Of a stretch of DNA of 64,000 nucleotides, positions 16,807-26,249 are shown piece after piece (positions within the stretch are counted from its first letter, which is position 1; each line of letters begins with the position of its first letter). A program made the translations under genes and the position numbers. The DNA is from Ruminococcaceae bacterium UBA1417 (GTDB lineage Bacteria > Bacillota > Clostridia > Oscillospirales > Acutalibacteraceae), in NCBI GenBank assembly GCA_002305575.1, contig DBPP01000045.1, forward strand, positions 1 to 64,000, read 5' to 3'. A model generated the notes under the pieces. That model was not told the origin of the DNA. It saw only the letters and a list, made by a program, of their open reading frames with translations, and ran no database searches.

Positions 16807-19437
16807 TCAGAGTTGTTCATTCAGAATCTGTTCGACAGCGGCGAGGGCTTCGTCAATTTTGGTCTGATCCTTTACACCGGCCATGGCAAAATCCGGTTTG
16901 CCGCCGCCGTTACCGCCCGTAATTTGTGCCACAGCCTTGACAAGCGCGCCCGCCTTGACGCCAAGCGCCTGGGCTTCCCGATTGGCAGTAGCGGCGAGTG
17001 TCGCCTTGCCGCCCTGTACACCAGCAATAACTGCGACAACAGGGCCTGTAGCATGCGAACGAATGGTATCGCACATGGTGCGCAGCGCATCGCTGCCAGT
17101 ACCCGAAAGCATGGCGGTCGCAATTTTAATGCCCTTGATCTCCACAGCGTTATCGAGGATCGCGCCGAGATTCATGGTTGCGATTTTAGAGCGCAACGCG
17201 TCGATCTCGCGATCCTTTTCCTTGATCTCTTGCAGAAGCACGGATGCCCGAGCCGGCACATCGGTAAAGTTTCCGACCTTCATGGCAACGGCAGCATCTT
17301 TCAGTATGCCGTTTGTGGAATAGATCATATGGAGCACGTTCAGGCCCGTAACACCTTCAATGCGGCGTACACCAGCGGCGACAGAGGCTTCGCTGACAAT
17401 CTTGAACAGGCCGAGCTTCGCGGTGCAGTCCATATGCGTACCGCCGCAGAACTCTTTGGAGAAATCTCCAGCGGAAACCACACGCACAACGTCCCCATAT
17501 TTTTCACCAAACAGGGCCATAGCACCGAGCTTTTTGGCCTCTTCAATCGGCATCTCACGGCATTCCACCGCGATGTTTTCGAGAATTTTTTCGTTGACCA
17601 GCTTTTCAACGGCCAACAATTCCTCATCGGTCAACGCAGAAAAATGTGTGAAATCAAAGCGAACCGCATGTTCATTGACAAGCTGGCCGGCCTGCTCCAC
17701 ATGGTCGCCGAGCACGGCACGCAGGGCCGCCTGCAGGAGATGTGCCGCCGTATGGTTGCGCATAATGGCAAGTCTCCGGGCGGAATCCACCGACGCCGTC
17801 ACGGCATCGCCTTCCCGCAGCAGACCTTCTTCCACCACTGCCTTGTGCACGAAAACACCGGCGGCATTCTTGGTGGTATCCAGCACACGGAGCGTGCACC
17901 CTTCGGCATGGATCATGCCGCTGTCTCCGACTTGTCCGCCGCTTTCGGCGTAGAACGGCGTGCGATCCAGCGTGAGAACAATGTCATCTCCCGCTTCGGC
18001 GTTGTCAACGCGCGCGCCGTCTTTGACGATTGCGGTGACCTTTGCAGAGGCTTCCAACTGCGTGTAGCCGACAAATACGGTGGCGGAGAGATCCTCGAGC
18101 ACATCCGCATCCCCTGCCCATGTATCGGCACCTGCATTCTTGCGGCTTGCACGGGCTGTCTCACGCTGCTTCAAAACCAGTGCGCGGAACTTATCCTCAT
18201 CGACGGACATGCCCTTCTCAGCGAGAATTTCCTTGGTCAGATCGATCGGGAAACCGAAGGTGTCGCTGAGCAGGAACGCGTCTTCGCCGGAAAGGATCTT
18301 CGCGTCTGTCTTATCCAAAATGCTGTTGAGCAACGCGAAGCCCTTGTCAATCGTCTTGTAGAAGCTTTCTTCCTCGAAGGAGATGACCTTTTTGATCATC
18401 GCGCTCTTCTCGCGCAGTTCCGGGTATGCTTTCTCATTCTCCTGAATTACGGTATCGACAACCTCGGAGAGGAACGGGTGGTTGATGCCGAGCAGGCGAC
18501 CGTGGCGCGCAGCACGGCGCAGCAAGCGGCGCAGCACGTAGCCGCGGCCTTCGTTCGACGGCATGACGCCGTCGCTGATCATGAACGACGTGCTGCGGAT
18601 GTGATCCGTGATGACGCGCAGTGAAATGTCGCTCTTTTCGTCCGCCCCATACGCCACATTGGCGATACGGGAGATGTGCTTCATGATATTCTGCACCGTA
18701 TCCACGAGAAACAGGTTATCCACACCCTGCATCACGCAGGCCAGACGCTCGAGGCCCATACCGGTGTCGATGTTCGGATGATCGAGCGGTGTGTAATTGT
18801 TGTGGCCATCGTTATCAAACTGCGTGAAAACAAGGTTCCAGACCTCGACGAAACGGTCGCAGTCGCAGCCGACGCCGCAGGTGGGCTTTCCGCAGCCGTA
18901 TTTTTCGCCGCGGTCGAAATAGATCTCCGAGCACGGACCGCACGGGCCGGATCCGTGCTCCCAGAAGTTGTCTTCTTTGCCAAGACGCACGACATGCGAC
19001 GGATCAACGCCATTCTGCTTGGTCCAGATCTCATAGGCTTCGTCGTCATCCTGATAAATCGAAACGTAAAGCAGCTCCTTGGGCATTTCCAGAACCTGCG
19101 TGAAGAATTCCCAAGCCCAAGCTGTGGCTTCACGCTTGAAATAATCGCCGAAGGAAAAGTTGCCGAGCATTTCAAAGTATGTGCCATGGCGGGCCGTGAT
19201 GCCCACACGCTCAATATCCGGCGTGCGGATGCATTTCTGACATGTTGTCACACGCTTTCTCGGCGGAGTAACCTCACCCGTAAAATATTTTTTCATCGGC
19301 GCCATACCGGAATTGATCAACAAAAGGCTGTTGTCGTCCTTTGGGATCAACGGAAAGCTCGGAAGGCGGAGATGTCCTTTGGACTCAAAGAAAGATAGAT
19401 ATTTTTCTCTGAGTTCATTCAAACCTGTCCACTGCAT
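16807..19437 (-). CDS. alaS: Alanine-tRNA ligase
   Basis: 876 aa, full length. Class II catalytic domain at the N-terminus (FFESKGHLRLPSFPL, RHGTYFEMLGNFSFGDYFK), tRNA-recognition middle, editing domain with the zinc motif HTAAHLL...CGGTH, and the C-terminal DHHA1/oligomerisation domain (GGNGGGKPDFAMAG). Charges tRNA-Ala and clears mischarged Ser/Gly. AAAGGAATGG precedes the ATG at 19437, 25 bases after the M42 peptidase gene. Both genes lie behind the T-box leader at 20503-20780, so expression should respond to uncharged tRNA-Ala. Confidence 0.97.
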   Translation of the reverse strand: MQWTGLNELREKYLSFFESKGHLRLPSFPLIPKDDNSLLLINSGMAPMKKYFTGEVTPPRKRVTTCQKCIRTPDIERVGITARHGTYFEMLGNFSFGDYFKREATAWAWEFFTQVLEMPKELLYVSIYQDDDEAYEIWTKQNGVDPSHVVRLGKEDNFWEHGSGPCGPCSEIYFDRGEKYGCGKPTCGVGCDCDRFVEVWNLVFTQFDNDGHNNYTPLDHPNIDTGMGLERLACVMQGVDNLFLVDTVQNIMKHISRIANVAYGADEKSDISLRVITDHIRSTSFMISDGVMPSNEGRGYVLRRLLRRAARHGRLLGINHPFLSEVVDTVIQENEKAYPELREKSAMIKKVISFEEESFYKTIDKGFALLNSILDKTDAKILSGEDAFLLSDTFGFPIDLTKEILAEKGMSVDEDKFRALVLKQRETARASRKNAGADTWAGDADVLEDLSATVFVGYTQLEASAKVTAIVKDGARVDNAEAGDDIVLTLDRTPFYAESGGQVGDSGMIHAEGCTLRVLDTTKNAAGVFVHKAVVEEGLLREGDAVTASVDSARRLAIMRNHTAAHLLQAALRAVLGDHVEQAGQLVNEHAVRFDFTHFSALTDEELLAVEKLVNEKILENIAVECREMPIEEAKKLGAMALFGEKYGDVVRVVSAGDFSKEFCGGTHMDCTAKLGLFKIVSEASVAAGVRRIEGVTGLNVLHMIYSTNGILKDAAVAMKVGNFTDVPARASVLLQEIKEKDREIDALRSKIATMNLGAILDNAVEIKGIKIATAMLSGTGSDALRTMCDTIRSHATGPVVAVIAGVQGGKATLAATANREAQALGVKAGALVKAVAQITGGNGGGKPDFAMAGVKDQTKIDEALAAVEQILNEQL

Positions 19438-19462
19438 TGTTTTTCACCATTCCTTTGGAAAT

Positions 19463-20482
19463 TTACAGCGTATATGCCGTAAGAAGCTTTAATGTATTTT
19501 CAACGCCCTCAATATGAGAACGCTCATAACCGTGTGAAGCATAAACGCCGGCGCCGATCAAGCCGTGGCGAACATCATAACCGGCCCGCAGCGCCGCTTC
19601 CGCATCCGATCCATAGTGCGGATATACATCGACCGCGTAGTGTGCGCCGGCGCGCTTTGCCGCCTGAATTAACGCCGTAGTGACGCTGTAGTCGTATGGG
19701 CCGCCGGAATCCTTCGCGCAGATGGAGACTTCATGTTCCGTACAGGTCACGCCGGTTCCAACACAGCCCATGTCGACGCTGAGCACTTCCGTGACGTCTG
19801 CCGGCACCGAAGCCGCTGCGCCATGCCCCACTTCTTCATAGACCGTAAAGTGCAGATATATCTTTCGGTTCGGCGTTTTGTTTTCATCGCGCAGCATTTT
19901 TGCATAGGTAAGCAATATGGCAGCGCTCAGCTTATCGTCCAGAAAACGGCTCTTAATATAGCCGCTTTCCGTGATAATCGTGCGCGGATCAAAGCAAACG
20001 AAGTCGCCGGTCTCAATACCGAGCGCACACACATCCTCCGCGCTGTGCACGTTTTCGTCGAGTACAATCTCCGATTCACGAAAGGTGCGTTTTGCGCCGG
20101 CATAATCGTCGTTTACGTGGACAGACGCGTTTGCAATTTGAAGCGTACCGGTAAACGTACCGGAAAAACGAGTGTGGATGCGGCAGTTTTCAGCTTCGCA
20201 GTTCTCGGCGCGCAGACCACCGACGGGAGAAATCTCGAGTCGGCCGTTGGGCTTAATGTTCGAAACGATCGCGCCAAGCGTATCTACATGCGCCATGAGA
20301 AGAAGCCCGTCCCCTTCCCCGCCCAGGCAGCAGAGCACGCCGCCTTTGCGTGTTTTTTCCGGCTGATAGCCGAGCCCTTGAAGCGCTTGCATCAAATGAT
20401 CCGCCGCTCCATCCGTAAAGCCGGAAGGCGAATCAATCGCAAGCAAAGATTTTAGTTCAGATAAGCAATAATCCAAATCCAT
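19463..20482 (-). CDS. M42 family metallopeptidase (aminopeptidase)
   Basis: 339 aa. Dinuclear zinc ligands of the M42 family can be followed: His in MAHVDTLG, Asp in RFLDDKLSAA, the Glu pair in YEEVGHG, Asp in SVDMGCVG and His near the end (ASHGYERSHIE). Members are cobalt/zinc aminopeptidases that trim cytoplasmic peptides. AAAGGGG precedes the ATG. It is the first gene after an alanine-type T-box and shares a transcript with alaS, suggesting that peptide breakdown is induced when alanyl-tRNA runs short. Confidence 0.88.
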   Translation of the reverse strand: MDLDYCLSELKSLLAIDSPSGFTDGAADHLMQALQGLGYQPEKTRKGGVLCCLGGEGDGLLLMAHVDTLGAIVSNIKPNGRLEISPVGGLRAENCEAENCRIHTRFSGTFTGTLQIANASVHVNDDYAGAKRTFRESEIVLDENVHSAEDVCALGIETGDFVCFDPRTIITESGYIKSRFLDDKLSAAILLTYAKMLRDENKTPNRKIYLHFTVYEEVGHGAAASVPADVTEVLSVDMGCVGTGVTCTEHEVSICAKDSGGPYDYSVTTALIQAAKRAGAHYAVDVYPHYGSDAEAALRAGYDVRHGLIGAGVYASHGYERSHIEGVENTLKLLTAYTL

Positions 20483-20502
20483 TCACAATACCCCTTTGAA
20501 AA

Positions 20503-20780
20503 TAAAAAGCCTCCGTCCGCAATGGGACGGAAGGCTCCGTGGTACCACCCAAATTAGATGCAAAGCAGTGGCAATGCATCTCACTTTTCTTTCCTTAACG
20601 CGGAAAACGGCGCAACTCATCGCTGCGCGCACACGAAATGAGCTGGCCCACACGCTTTGCTGACCGGAAACCTTCCAGCCACGGATTTCCTCTCTGGTGG
20701 GGCTACGGCGTGTATCTGCTCGGTGCACAAACCTTTTCAATTGTGGGAAACGCAATCTCGCAGGAGATTCCCAATTCCCG
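20503..20780 (-). promoter_or_regulatory. T-box riboswitch, probably alanine-specific
   Basis: The minus-strand leader carries the T-box core TGGTACCACGG (in 20537-20550), followed by a terminator hairpin AGCCTTCCGTCC / GGACGGAGGCT with a T run (20503-20536). Upstream lie the stem I elements AGAGAGG and GGCTGGAAGG. TGGT in the core pairs with ACCA, matching discriminator A of tRNA-Ala. A GCC followed by A (complement of 20645-20647) is a candidate specifier. The downstream genes are an M42 aminopeptidase and alaS. Confidence 0.92.
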
Positions 20781-20786
20781 GATATT

Positions 20787-20815
20787 AGTATAATGCTTTT
20801 TGAGACGATTGTCAA
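20787..20815 (-). promoter_or_regulatory. Strong sigma-A promoter of the T-box operon
   Basis: On the minus strand TTGACA (20810-20815), 17-base spacer, TATACT (20787-20792). The -35 box contains the TGA stop codon (20812-20814) of the upstream penicillin-binding protein gene. Confidence 0.85.
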
Positions 20816-22410
20816 ATAAAATCGAACAGGAACTCGCCAATTTTTCGAAAAGCCTGCGCTACGTGACTTTCTCTGGCACTTTCCTCCAAAATCACCAGTG
20901 TGTATGCAGGGCGCTCTTCACTGTCGCAAATATACCCGGCGTACCAGTAATTGAGGATTTCCTCCCCTTCCTCCGTATATACGCCGGTTTGCGCCGTACC
21001 GGTTTTGATTCCGGAAACACAGTTTTGCGGTGCGCCGCTGATGCCTGTCCCGTAGCGCGCGGTGCTTTCCATATATGCGCGCAGTCGGTTGGCTGTGGTG
21101 GCCTCCATGATTGTATAGCCCTCGTTTTCGTCGGTTTTCTGGATTTGCAGATCCGCGTCGGCCATACCGAAGATCAGGCGCGGCGATGTGTACACGCCGC
21201 CAGCTGCAATCGCATTCACAGCGGCTGCGAGCTGCAGCGGGGAAACTGTAGTTTCCCCCTGCCCAAAGGAAAAGTTCGCCCGAGCGCGTGCATTTTGCAG
21301 GGTTTCATCGTCTGGAAGCGTGCCGGTCTGTGTGGAAAGGCCGTCTGAGAGCTGTAGAGCGCGCTCAAAACCGAGGTTGCGAACCAGACGCAATACATTT
21401 GCGGGATCCAATTTATCGAGCAGCTGGACAAAATACCCGTTGCAAGATTTGCGCAGCGCTGTGTGCATGTTGACTTCCCCGTGCGCCTTGCCGTCATAAC
21501 ACGCGAAGTCCATGCCGCCGGCCTCAATACTGCCCGTGCACGTATAGGTCTCTCGATAATCCACACCCGCTTCCAGTGCGGCGGCAGCTACAAACAGCTT
21601 AAACACAGAGCCGGGTGCATAGGCGCACAGTGCCCGATTGATGAACGGGGAATTGGGATCTTCAAGGCTTTTGGCAAGGTTGTTGGGATCGATGGCCGGG
21701 AAACTGGCGCAGGCGAGGATATCGCCGGTTTTGCAGTCCAGAACCACTGCGGCGCCTTTTTCGATGGAAGCGCACGCGTCCTCCAGCGCCGTTTGAATGG
21801 ACTTATCAAGCGTCAGTACAACGCCGCCATCCGCAATTTTGTAGGAATTTTCCACCAAAAGCTCCGCGCCGGCAATCGCGTTGCCCAACGCATCGATGGT
21901 AAATGTGACATTGATCTCACCATTGCTGGCAGAGAGAATCGAATCGAAGCTTTTTTCAATGCCGTCTGCACCGGTTTCCCCGTTTTCCAGATAGCCGATC
22001 AGATTGGCGGCCGGCTGGTCCTGCGCGTAGCGATTGAATACGCGAAAGGTTTCCACACCGTCCATATTGACCGGCGTATCGACCTCAATCAAAAAGGGCT
22101 TGCCGTTTTCCAGCGCAACGCGCAGCGCCTCACGCCGCTCCTCACCGGCAGCGGCGTTTAGCCTGGAAATAACCTCTGCGCTGGGGATGACAGCTGCAAT
22201 GTATTTTTCTTCCGCATTGGTGAGCGGCTCTCCGTTTCGGTCGTAAATGGTGCCGCGCGCTTTGGCCACCTGCAACGTGTACGTGCTTTGCCGGCCGACG
22301 ACCTCCGTATACATCCCGCCGCCCAGCGCTGCAGACGCGGTGCCAAACAAAGCAATCACAACAAAGAACATGACAAAGGCGTAAGCCGTAATGATGCGGC
22401 GCATAGGCAT
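20812..22410 (-). CDS. Class B penicillin-binding protein (transpeptidase)
   Basis: 532 aa. N-terminal membrane anchor (residues 5-30), PBP dimerisation region (ARGTIYDRNG), then the transpeptidase domain with the three motifs: SVFK in APGSVFKLF, SCN in RKSCNGYF and KTG in GIKTGTAQT. It cross-links peptidoglycan outside the membrane. GGAGGT six bases before 22410 sets the start. Near the small end for PBP2/SpoVD, without a PASTA domain; a sporulation role is possible but unproven. The stop codon lies inside the next promoter. Confidence 0.88.
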   Translation of the reverse strand: MPMRRIITAYAFVMFFVVIALFGTASAALGGGMYTEVVGRQSTYTLQVAKARGTIYDRNGEPLTNAEEKYIAAVIPSAEVISRLNAAAGEERREALRVALENGKPFLIEVDTPVNMDGVETFRVFNRYAQDQPAANLIGYLENGETGADGIEKSFDSILSASNGEINVTFTIDALGNAIAGAELLVENSYKIADGGVVLTLDKSIQTALEDACASIEKGAAVVLDCKTGDILACASFPAIDPNNLAKSLEDPNSPFINRALCAYAPGSVFKLFVAAAALEAGVDYRETYTCTGSIEAGGMDFACYDGKAHGEVNMHTALRKSCNGYFVQLLDKLDPANVLRLVRNLGFERALQLSDGLSTQTGTLPDDETLQNARARANFSFGQGETTVSPLQLAAAVNAIAAGGVYTSPRLIFGMADADLQIQKTDENEGYTIMEATTANRLRAYMESTARYGTGISGAPQNCVSGIKTGTAQTGVYTEEGEEILNYWYAGYICDSEERPAYTLVILEESARESHVAQAFRKIGEFLFDFI

Positions 22411-22487
22411 AAAAACACCTCCATGCCGAGTATGGCCCGGTCAAGGAGGTGCTATACAGAGAATGCACTTAAAAAGTGCGGACCCGT

Positions 22488-23708
22488 TCAGTTCCGCCGG
22501 ATGCGCAGAAAAGCGCCGGGACGGATGGCACGGTCTGTCCGAAGGAATACCGTCATTGTGGCGTGTGGTGCGACGTCAATGGGCTCCATGGCTTCGTTGT
22601 ACAGGGTATCGAGTGTCACGGGATACGGTTCGCTGCCGGGTTCCAGTACGCTGACCGTTTCACCCCGGAAAAACCGGTTGCGTTGGGAAAGGCGGATGAG
22701 CCCGTTTTCCGTGCCGGTGCAGATGGCGCCAATGTCCCAATGGCGGATATATCCACCGGTTTCCGGAGTCTGCCCCGGCTCCTTGCCAGTGTAAAAACCG
22801 GTGCTGTAGGCACGGTGACTGATTCGATCCGTTTCCTCCACGACCCATTCGGGCAGCGGTGCACCTGCCAGTGCGGCATCAATCGCATGCCGGTATGCAT
22901 TTGTGATGCAAGCCACATAATAGGCCGATTTGGCGCGCCCTTCAATTTTAAGGCTTGAAATACCACAGCGCATCAATTCGGGAATGTGCTCGATCATGCA
23001 CATGTCTTTCGAATTCAGAATGAAGCTTGTTTTCTCATCCTGTTGCAGGATGAACGGTTGATCCGGGCGTGTGCGCTCGACCAAATAATAATCCCATCGG
23101 CAGGGTTGCGCACAGTCTCCGTGATTGGCGTCGCGTCCGGTCAGATAATTGGAGAGCAGACAGCGTCCGGAAAACGAGACGCACATCGCACCGTGAACAA
23201 ACGCTTCAATTTCAAGCGCCGACGGCGTTTTTGCCCGAATTTCGGCAATTTCGGAAAAGGAGAGCTCCCGCGCCAGCACGACGCGCTCCGCACCCAGATT
23301 GTAAAACGCATGGGCAGCTTCATAATTGACAATGCCGGCCTGTGTGGAAATGTGTATGGCAACGTGCGGCGCATAACGCTTTGCCATGGACATCACGCCG
23401 AGATCGGTCAGGATGAAGGCGTCAACACCGGCGTCCTGACAAAATGCGAGAAAGTCCGGCAGCGCCGCGAGTTCTGGGTTGCGTGGGAGTGTGTTGCAGG
23501 TAACATAGACCTTCACACCTTGCGCGTGTGCGCGCCGCACGCCTTCCCGCAACTCTTCATTCGTGAAGTTTGCAGGTGCGGAACGCATACCGAAGGATTT
23601 GCCGGCCAGGTATACGGCATCCGCACCGTAGTCGAGCGCGGCCTGTAGCCGTTCAAGATCGCCTGCCGGTGCCAGAAGCTCCGGTCGTTTTATGGTTTTG
23701 TCGTCCAT
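22488..23708 (-). CDS. U32 family peptidase-like protein
   Basis: 406 aa. Begins with RPELLAPAGDLERL and carries the U32 signature block (EAFVHGAMCVSFSGRC, then GRDANHGDCAQPCRW) with several Cys likely to hold an Fe-S cluster. Characterised relatives (TrhP, RlhA) hydroxylate tRNA or rRNA rather than degrade protein, so RNA modification is a reasonable inference. AAAGGAGAT precedes the ATG at 23708; a longer frame to 23789 runs into the terminator of mltG. It is separated from mltG by that terminator. Confidence 0.88.
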   Translation of the reverse strand: MDDKTIKRPELLAPAGDLERLQAALDYGADAVYLAGKSFGMRSAPANFTNEELREGVRRAHAQGVKVYVTCNTLPRNPELAALPDFLAFCQDAGVDAFILTDLGVMSMAKRYAPHVAIHISTQAGIVNYEAAHAFYNLGAERVVLARELSFSEIAEIRAKTPSALEIEAFVHGAMCVSFSGRCLLSNYLTGRDANHGDCAQPCRWDYYLVERTRPDQPFILQQDEKTSFILNSKDMCMIEHIPELMRCGISSLKIEGRAKSAYYVACITNAYRHAIDAALAGAPLPEWVVEETDRISHRAYSTGFYTGKEPGQTPETGGYIRHWDIGAICTGTENGLIRLSQRNRFFRGETVSVLEPGSEPYPVTLDTLYNEAMEPIDVAPHATMTVFLRTDRAIRPGAFLRIRRN

Positions 23709-23750
23709 GGATGGATCTCCTTTCCATATGCTTGCCATAAAGTGAATACA

Positions 23751-23789
23751 GAAAACGTGCCTTTTCAGACCAGATGGCCGAAAAGGCAC
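23751..23789 (-). terminator. Terminator after mltG
   Basis: Minus-strand hairpin GTGCCTTTT / AAAAGGCAC (23781-23789 with 23757-23765), followed by GTTTTC, 34 bases past the mltG stop. Confidence 0.65.
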
Positions 23790-23822
23790 GAAAGATGCAA
23801 ATAAACTGGGGACTTCGTAAGA

Positions 23823-25112
23823 TCAGAGCAAACCAGCCTGCATGAGGTTGTACTGGTGATCCTCCGCCGTGGCCGCGTAATACGGGGTGCCTTCACTGTC
23901 GTGACAGAAGTAATAGTACTCGCTGCCTTCAGCGCTCGGGTGTAAGGCTGCGTCAATGGCATCCAGACCCGGGTTGCAAATGGCACCAGCCGGGAGCCCG
24001 CTCACACCGCCGTTGCTGAGATACGTGGAATACCGGCTGACAAAGCCTTCCGGTGCTGTACTCTGGTTATAGGGGTAATAAAGCGTGGAGTCGCAGTCCA
24101 GTGAGTATATATCATGCGACGCGCCGTTTTCCAGACGGTTGTGAAGGACGGCCGAAACCATATACATGTCTTCCGTGTTCGCTGCTTCTGCCTGAATGAT
24201 GGAGGCCAGCGTGATGATTTCATCCAGCGTGTAGTCGCTGGCCGCAATATCTGCCTCCAACGCCTCGATACGATTCGCGAAGTTGTCCAGGAAGCGTTCC
24301 AGTGTGGCTTCCACCGATTCATTTTCGAAGAAGTCGTACGTATCCGGGAACAGGTAGCCTTCCAGCAGATAGTATTTGTCTTCGCTGTTGGAAATGTCCG
24401 CGATGAAATCGTAGTTGCTGAAGTCGATGGAATTGCAAGCTTCGAGAATTTCATCCTTGGTGTGTAGACCGTTTTCTTCCAGAATCTCAGCCATGCGCTC
24501 TACCGTAACGCCTTCGGGGAAGGTTACACTCTCAATGACCTCGCCAAGATCCGGCCCGCCCTGCAAAACATTGATGAGTGCCTCGTAATCGAGGTTCGTC
24601 TCCACATCATAGGAGCCCTCATTAAAGTACTCCATATCGGTTGTGAGCGTGCAGTAGAGCGAGAAGAACTCCGGCTTTTCGATGGCGTGGCTTTCATACA
24701 GGATTTCCGCCAGCTCACTGCTGGTGACATCCTTCGGGATATTGACTGTTACTGTAGCTTCCATACGGTCAACGCCAAAGAAATCGTTGGAGCCGCCGAT
24801 CAGATAGGAGGAAATCATCAGGGATACAAGCACGACCATGGCAAGCCAGGTGAGTGTGAAAATCCGCTTGTTTTTCCTGGATTTGACCTTGTTGCGTTTT
24901 CTGTGTGCGCGGGCTTCCTTCCGGAGATTATGTTCACTCCGCGTAGCACGCGCACCTCTAGAAACCGTGCGCATGCCCGGATTGCTGCCAGAAGACTGCG
25001 TGGGAGAAGCGTTGAGCTGTTCTTCTGTCAGCTGTACCTGAAAATGTCGGCCTCCCGCACCGTCCTGTGCGGCATGGTTACGCGACGTGTAGTTCTTTTC
25101 GCGATCACTCAT
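23823..25112 (-). CDS. mltG: Endolytic murein transglycosylase MltG
   Basis: 429 aa. A basic cytoplasmic N-terminus of about 85 residues (RKNKRIF...) leads into one membrane helix (about 88-108), a LysM-like region and a YceG domain with the catalytic Glu in LASIIQAEAA and the conserved SGLPAGAICNPG. MltG cuts nascent glycan strands and sets their length. The ATG at 25112 overlaps the 5-FCL gene by 8 bases, placing it last in the tmk chain. The long charged cytoplasmic tail is typical of Firmicutes MltG. Confidence 0.92.
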   Translation of the reverse strand: MSDREKNYTSRNHAAQDGAGGRHFQVQLTEEQLNASPTQSSGSNPGMRTVSRGARATRSEHNLRKEARAHRKRNKVKSRKNKRIFTLTWLAMVVLVSLMISSYLIGGSNDFFGVDRMEATVTVNIPKDVTSSELAEILYESHAIEKPEFFSLYCTLTTDMEYFNEGSYDVETNLDYEALINVLQGGPDLGEVIESVTFPEGVTVERMAEILEENGLHTKDEILEACNSIDFSNYDFIADISNSEDKYYLLEGYLFPDTYDFFENESVEATLERFLDNFANRIEALEADIAASDYTLDEIITLASIIQAEAANTEDMYMVSAVLHNRLENGASHDIYSLDCDSTLYYPYNQSTAPEGFVSRYSTYLSNGGVSGLPAGAICNPGLDAIDAALHPSAEGSEYYYFCHDSEGTPYYAATAEDHQYNLMQAGLL

Positions 25113-25707
25113 ATGTGGTTAACCATCCTTTCTCCTGAAATGGATCCGCGTGCTCGCCGTACCATCCAGCATCCGTGCAGATGCTAGAAACCGGGATGTC
25201 GTGCGGTTCTGTGGGTATGGCATCCAAAACCTGAAATGCGTAACAGAAGCCGACCGTATAAACGGGCGTAGCCTGCAGAAACGTATCGTAATATCCTTTT
25301 CCGTAACCGAGACGGTCTCCCCGACTTGAAAACGCAAGTCCGGGCAGAATGCAGAGCGTTTTCTTCCCGCAGGTAAACAAATGCTCCGGTATGGCCGGTG
25401 GTTCCAAAATTCCATGCATTCCAGGTGTCAACGCATCCACGGTATCAATGCGGTAAAAATCCATTCGACTTTCCTTTGCCCTGCAACGCGGTACGAACAG
25501 CGCTTTGCCGTCTGCCAGCGCTTGCCGGAGTAAGCCCCACGTGGAGGCCTCGCTGCCAAAGGAAACATAGCTGAGCACGTTTTCCGCTTCCCGGTACAAT
25601 GGCGAAGACAGCACGTTGCGCAAAAGCAGTGCGTCGCGACCGCTTCGGTCGGGACAGGCGGCACGCAGCGCCTGCATGGTGCGGCGCAACGCGACTTTGT
25701 CGCTCAT
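25105..25707 (-). CDS. 5-formyltetrahydrofolate cyclo-ligase
   Basis: 200 aa. Converts 5-formyl-THF to 5,10-methenyl-THF with ATP. Recognised by VALRRTMQALR at the N-terminus and the late nucleotide/folate motif FSSRGDRLGYGKGYYD. The ATG at 25707 shares an ATGA overlap with the DJ-1 gene stop, which decides the start against a frame extending to 25839. folD, which handles the same folate pool, lies elsewhere at 53766. Confidence 0.9.
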   Translation of the reverse strand: MSDKVALRRTMQALRAACPDRSGRDALLLRNVLSSPLYREAENVLSYVSFGSEASTWGLLRQALADGKALFVPRCRAKESRMDFYRIDTVDALTPGMHGILEPPAIPEHLFTCGKKTLCILPGLAFSSRGDRLGYGKGYYDTFLQATPVYTVGFCYAFQVLDAIPTEPHDIPVSSICTDAGWYGEHADPFQEKGWLTTYE

Positions 25708-26249
25708 CGATCGACACTCTGAATCGAGGCGTGAATTTTGTCGGCCGTCTCTTTGCCGGCCATCAGCCCAGCCAGCGTAAGACCAAACTGCGTTGCCACG
25801 CCCATACCCTTGGCGGTGATGATGCAACCGTCCACACAAACGGGCTTTTCGGAAATTTGGGCGCCCTTCAGTTCCCCTTCAAAGCCCGGGAAGCAGATGG
25901 CTTCTTTTCCTTCAAGCAAACCCAGATGGCCCAGAATACTCGGCGCTGCGCAAATCGCGGCAAGATAAACGCCGTTTGCCGCACAATATCTTGCGCAGGC
26001 GGTGACAATCGGCGATTTTTCCAAATTCAGCGTACCAGGCATGCCGCCGGGCAGGATCATCATGTCCATGTCGTCGGTCGTTACGTCCTTCTCCTCTATA
26101 TCGGCGGTAACAGGGATGCCGTGAGAGCCGGTGATGACTTTGCCGCCAACGCCGACGGTCTTCACGGTCTGTTCTGCGCGGCGCAGAATATCGACCGGTG
26201 CGAGCGCTTCGATTTCCTCAAATCCATTTGCAAGAAAAACATAGATCAT
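25704..26249 (-). CDS. DJ-1/PfpI family protein
   Basis: 181 aa. Starts MIYVFLANGFEEIEALAPVD, with the acidic residue of GFEE and the nucleophile-elbow Cys in LAAICAAPSILG typical of DJ-1/ThiJ proteins. These act as glyoxalase/deglycase-like or chaperone proteins; the exact activity is disputed across the family. GGAGGATC precedes the ATG at 26249, which overlaps the tmk stop as ATGA. Translation is thus coupled on both sides. Confidence 0.9.
   Translation of the reverse strand: MIYVFLANGFEEIEALAPVDILRRAEQTVKTVGVGGKVITGSHGIPVTADIEEKDVTTDDMDMMILPGGMPGTLNLEKSPIVTACARYCAANGVYLAAICAAPSILGHLGLLEGKEAICFPGFEGELKGAQISEKPVCVDGCIITAKGMGVATQFGLTLAGLMAGKETADKIHASIQSVDR

Noticed and set aside
16675..18624. 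649-codon plus-strand open frame opposite alaS
   Set aside because: It is antisense to alaS, rich in His/Arg/Ala/Gly from GC-rich complementary codons, has no ribosome site and resembles no family; alaS on the other strand is unambiguous.
22440..22490. Short inverted repeat GCACTT/AAGTGC between the PBP and U32 genes
   Set aside because: Only six bases per arm and no T run on the relevant strand; not a convincing terminator.
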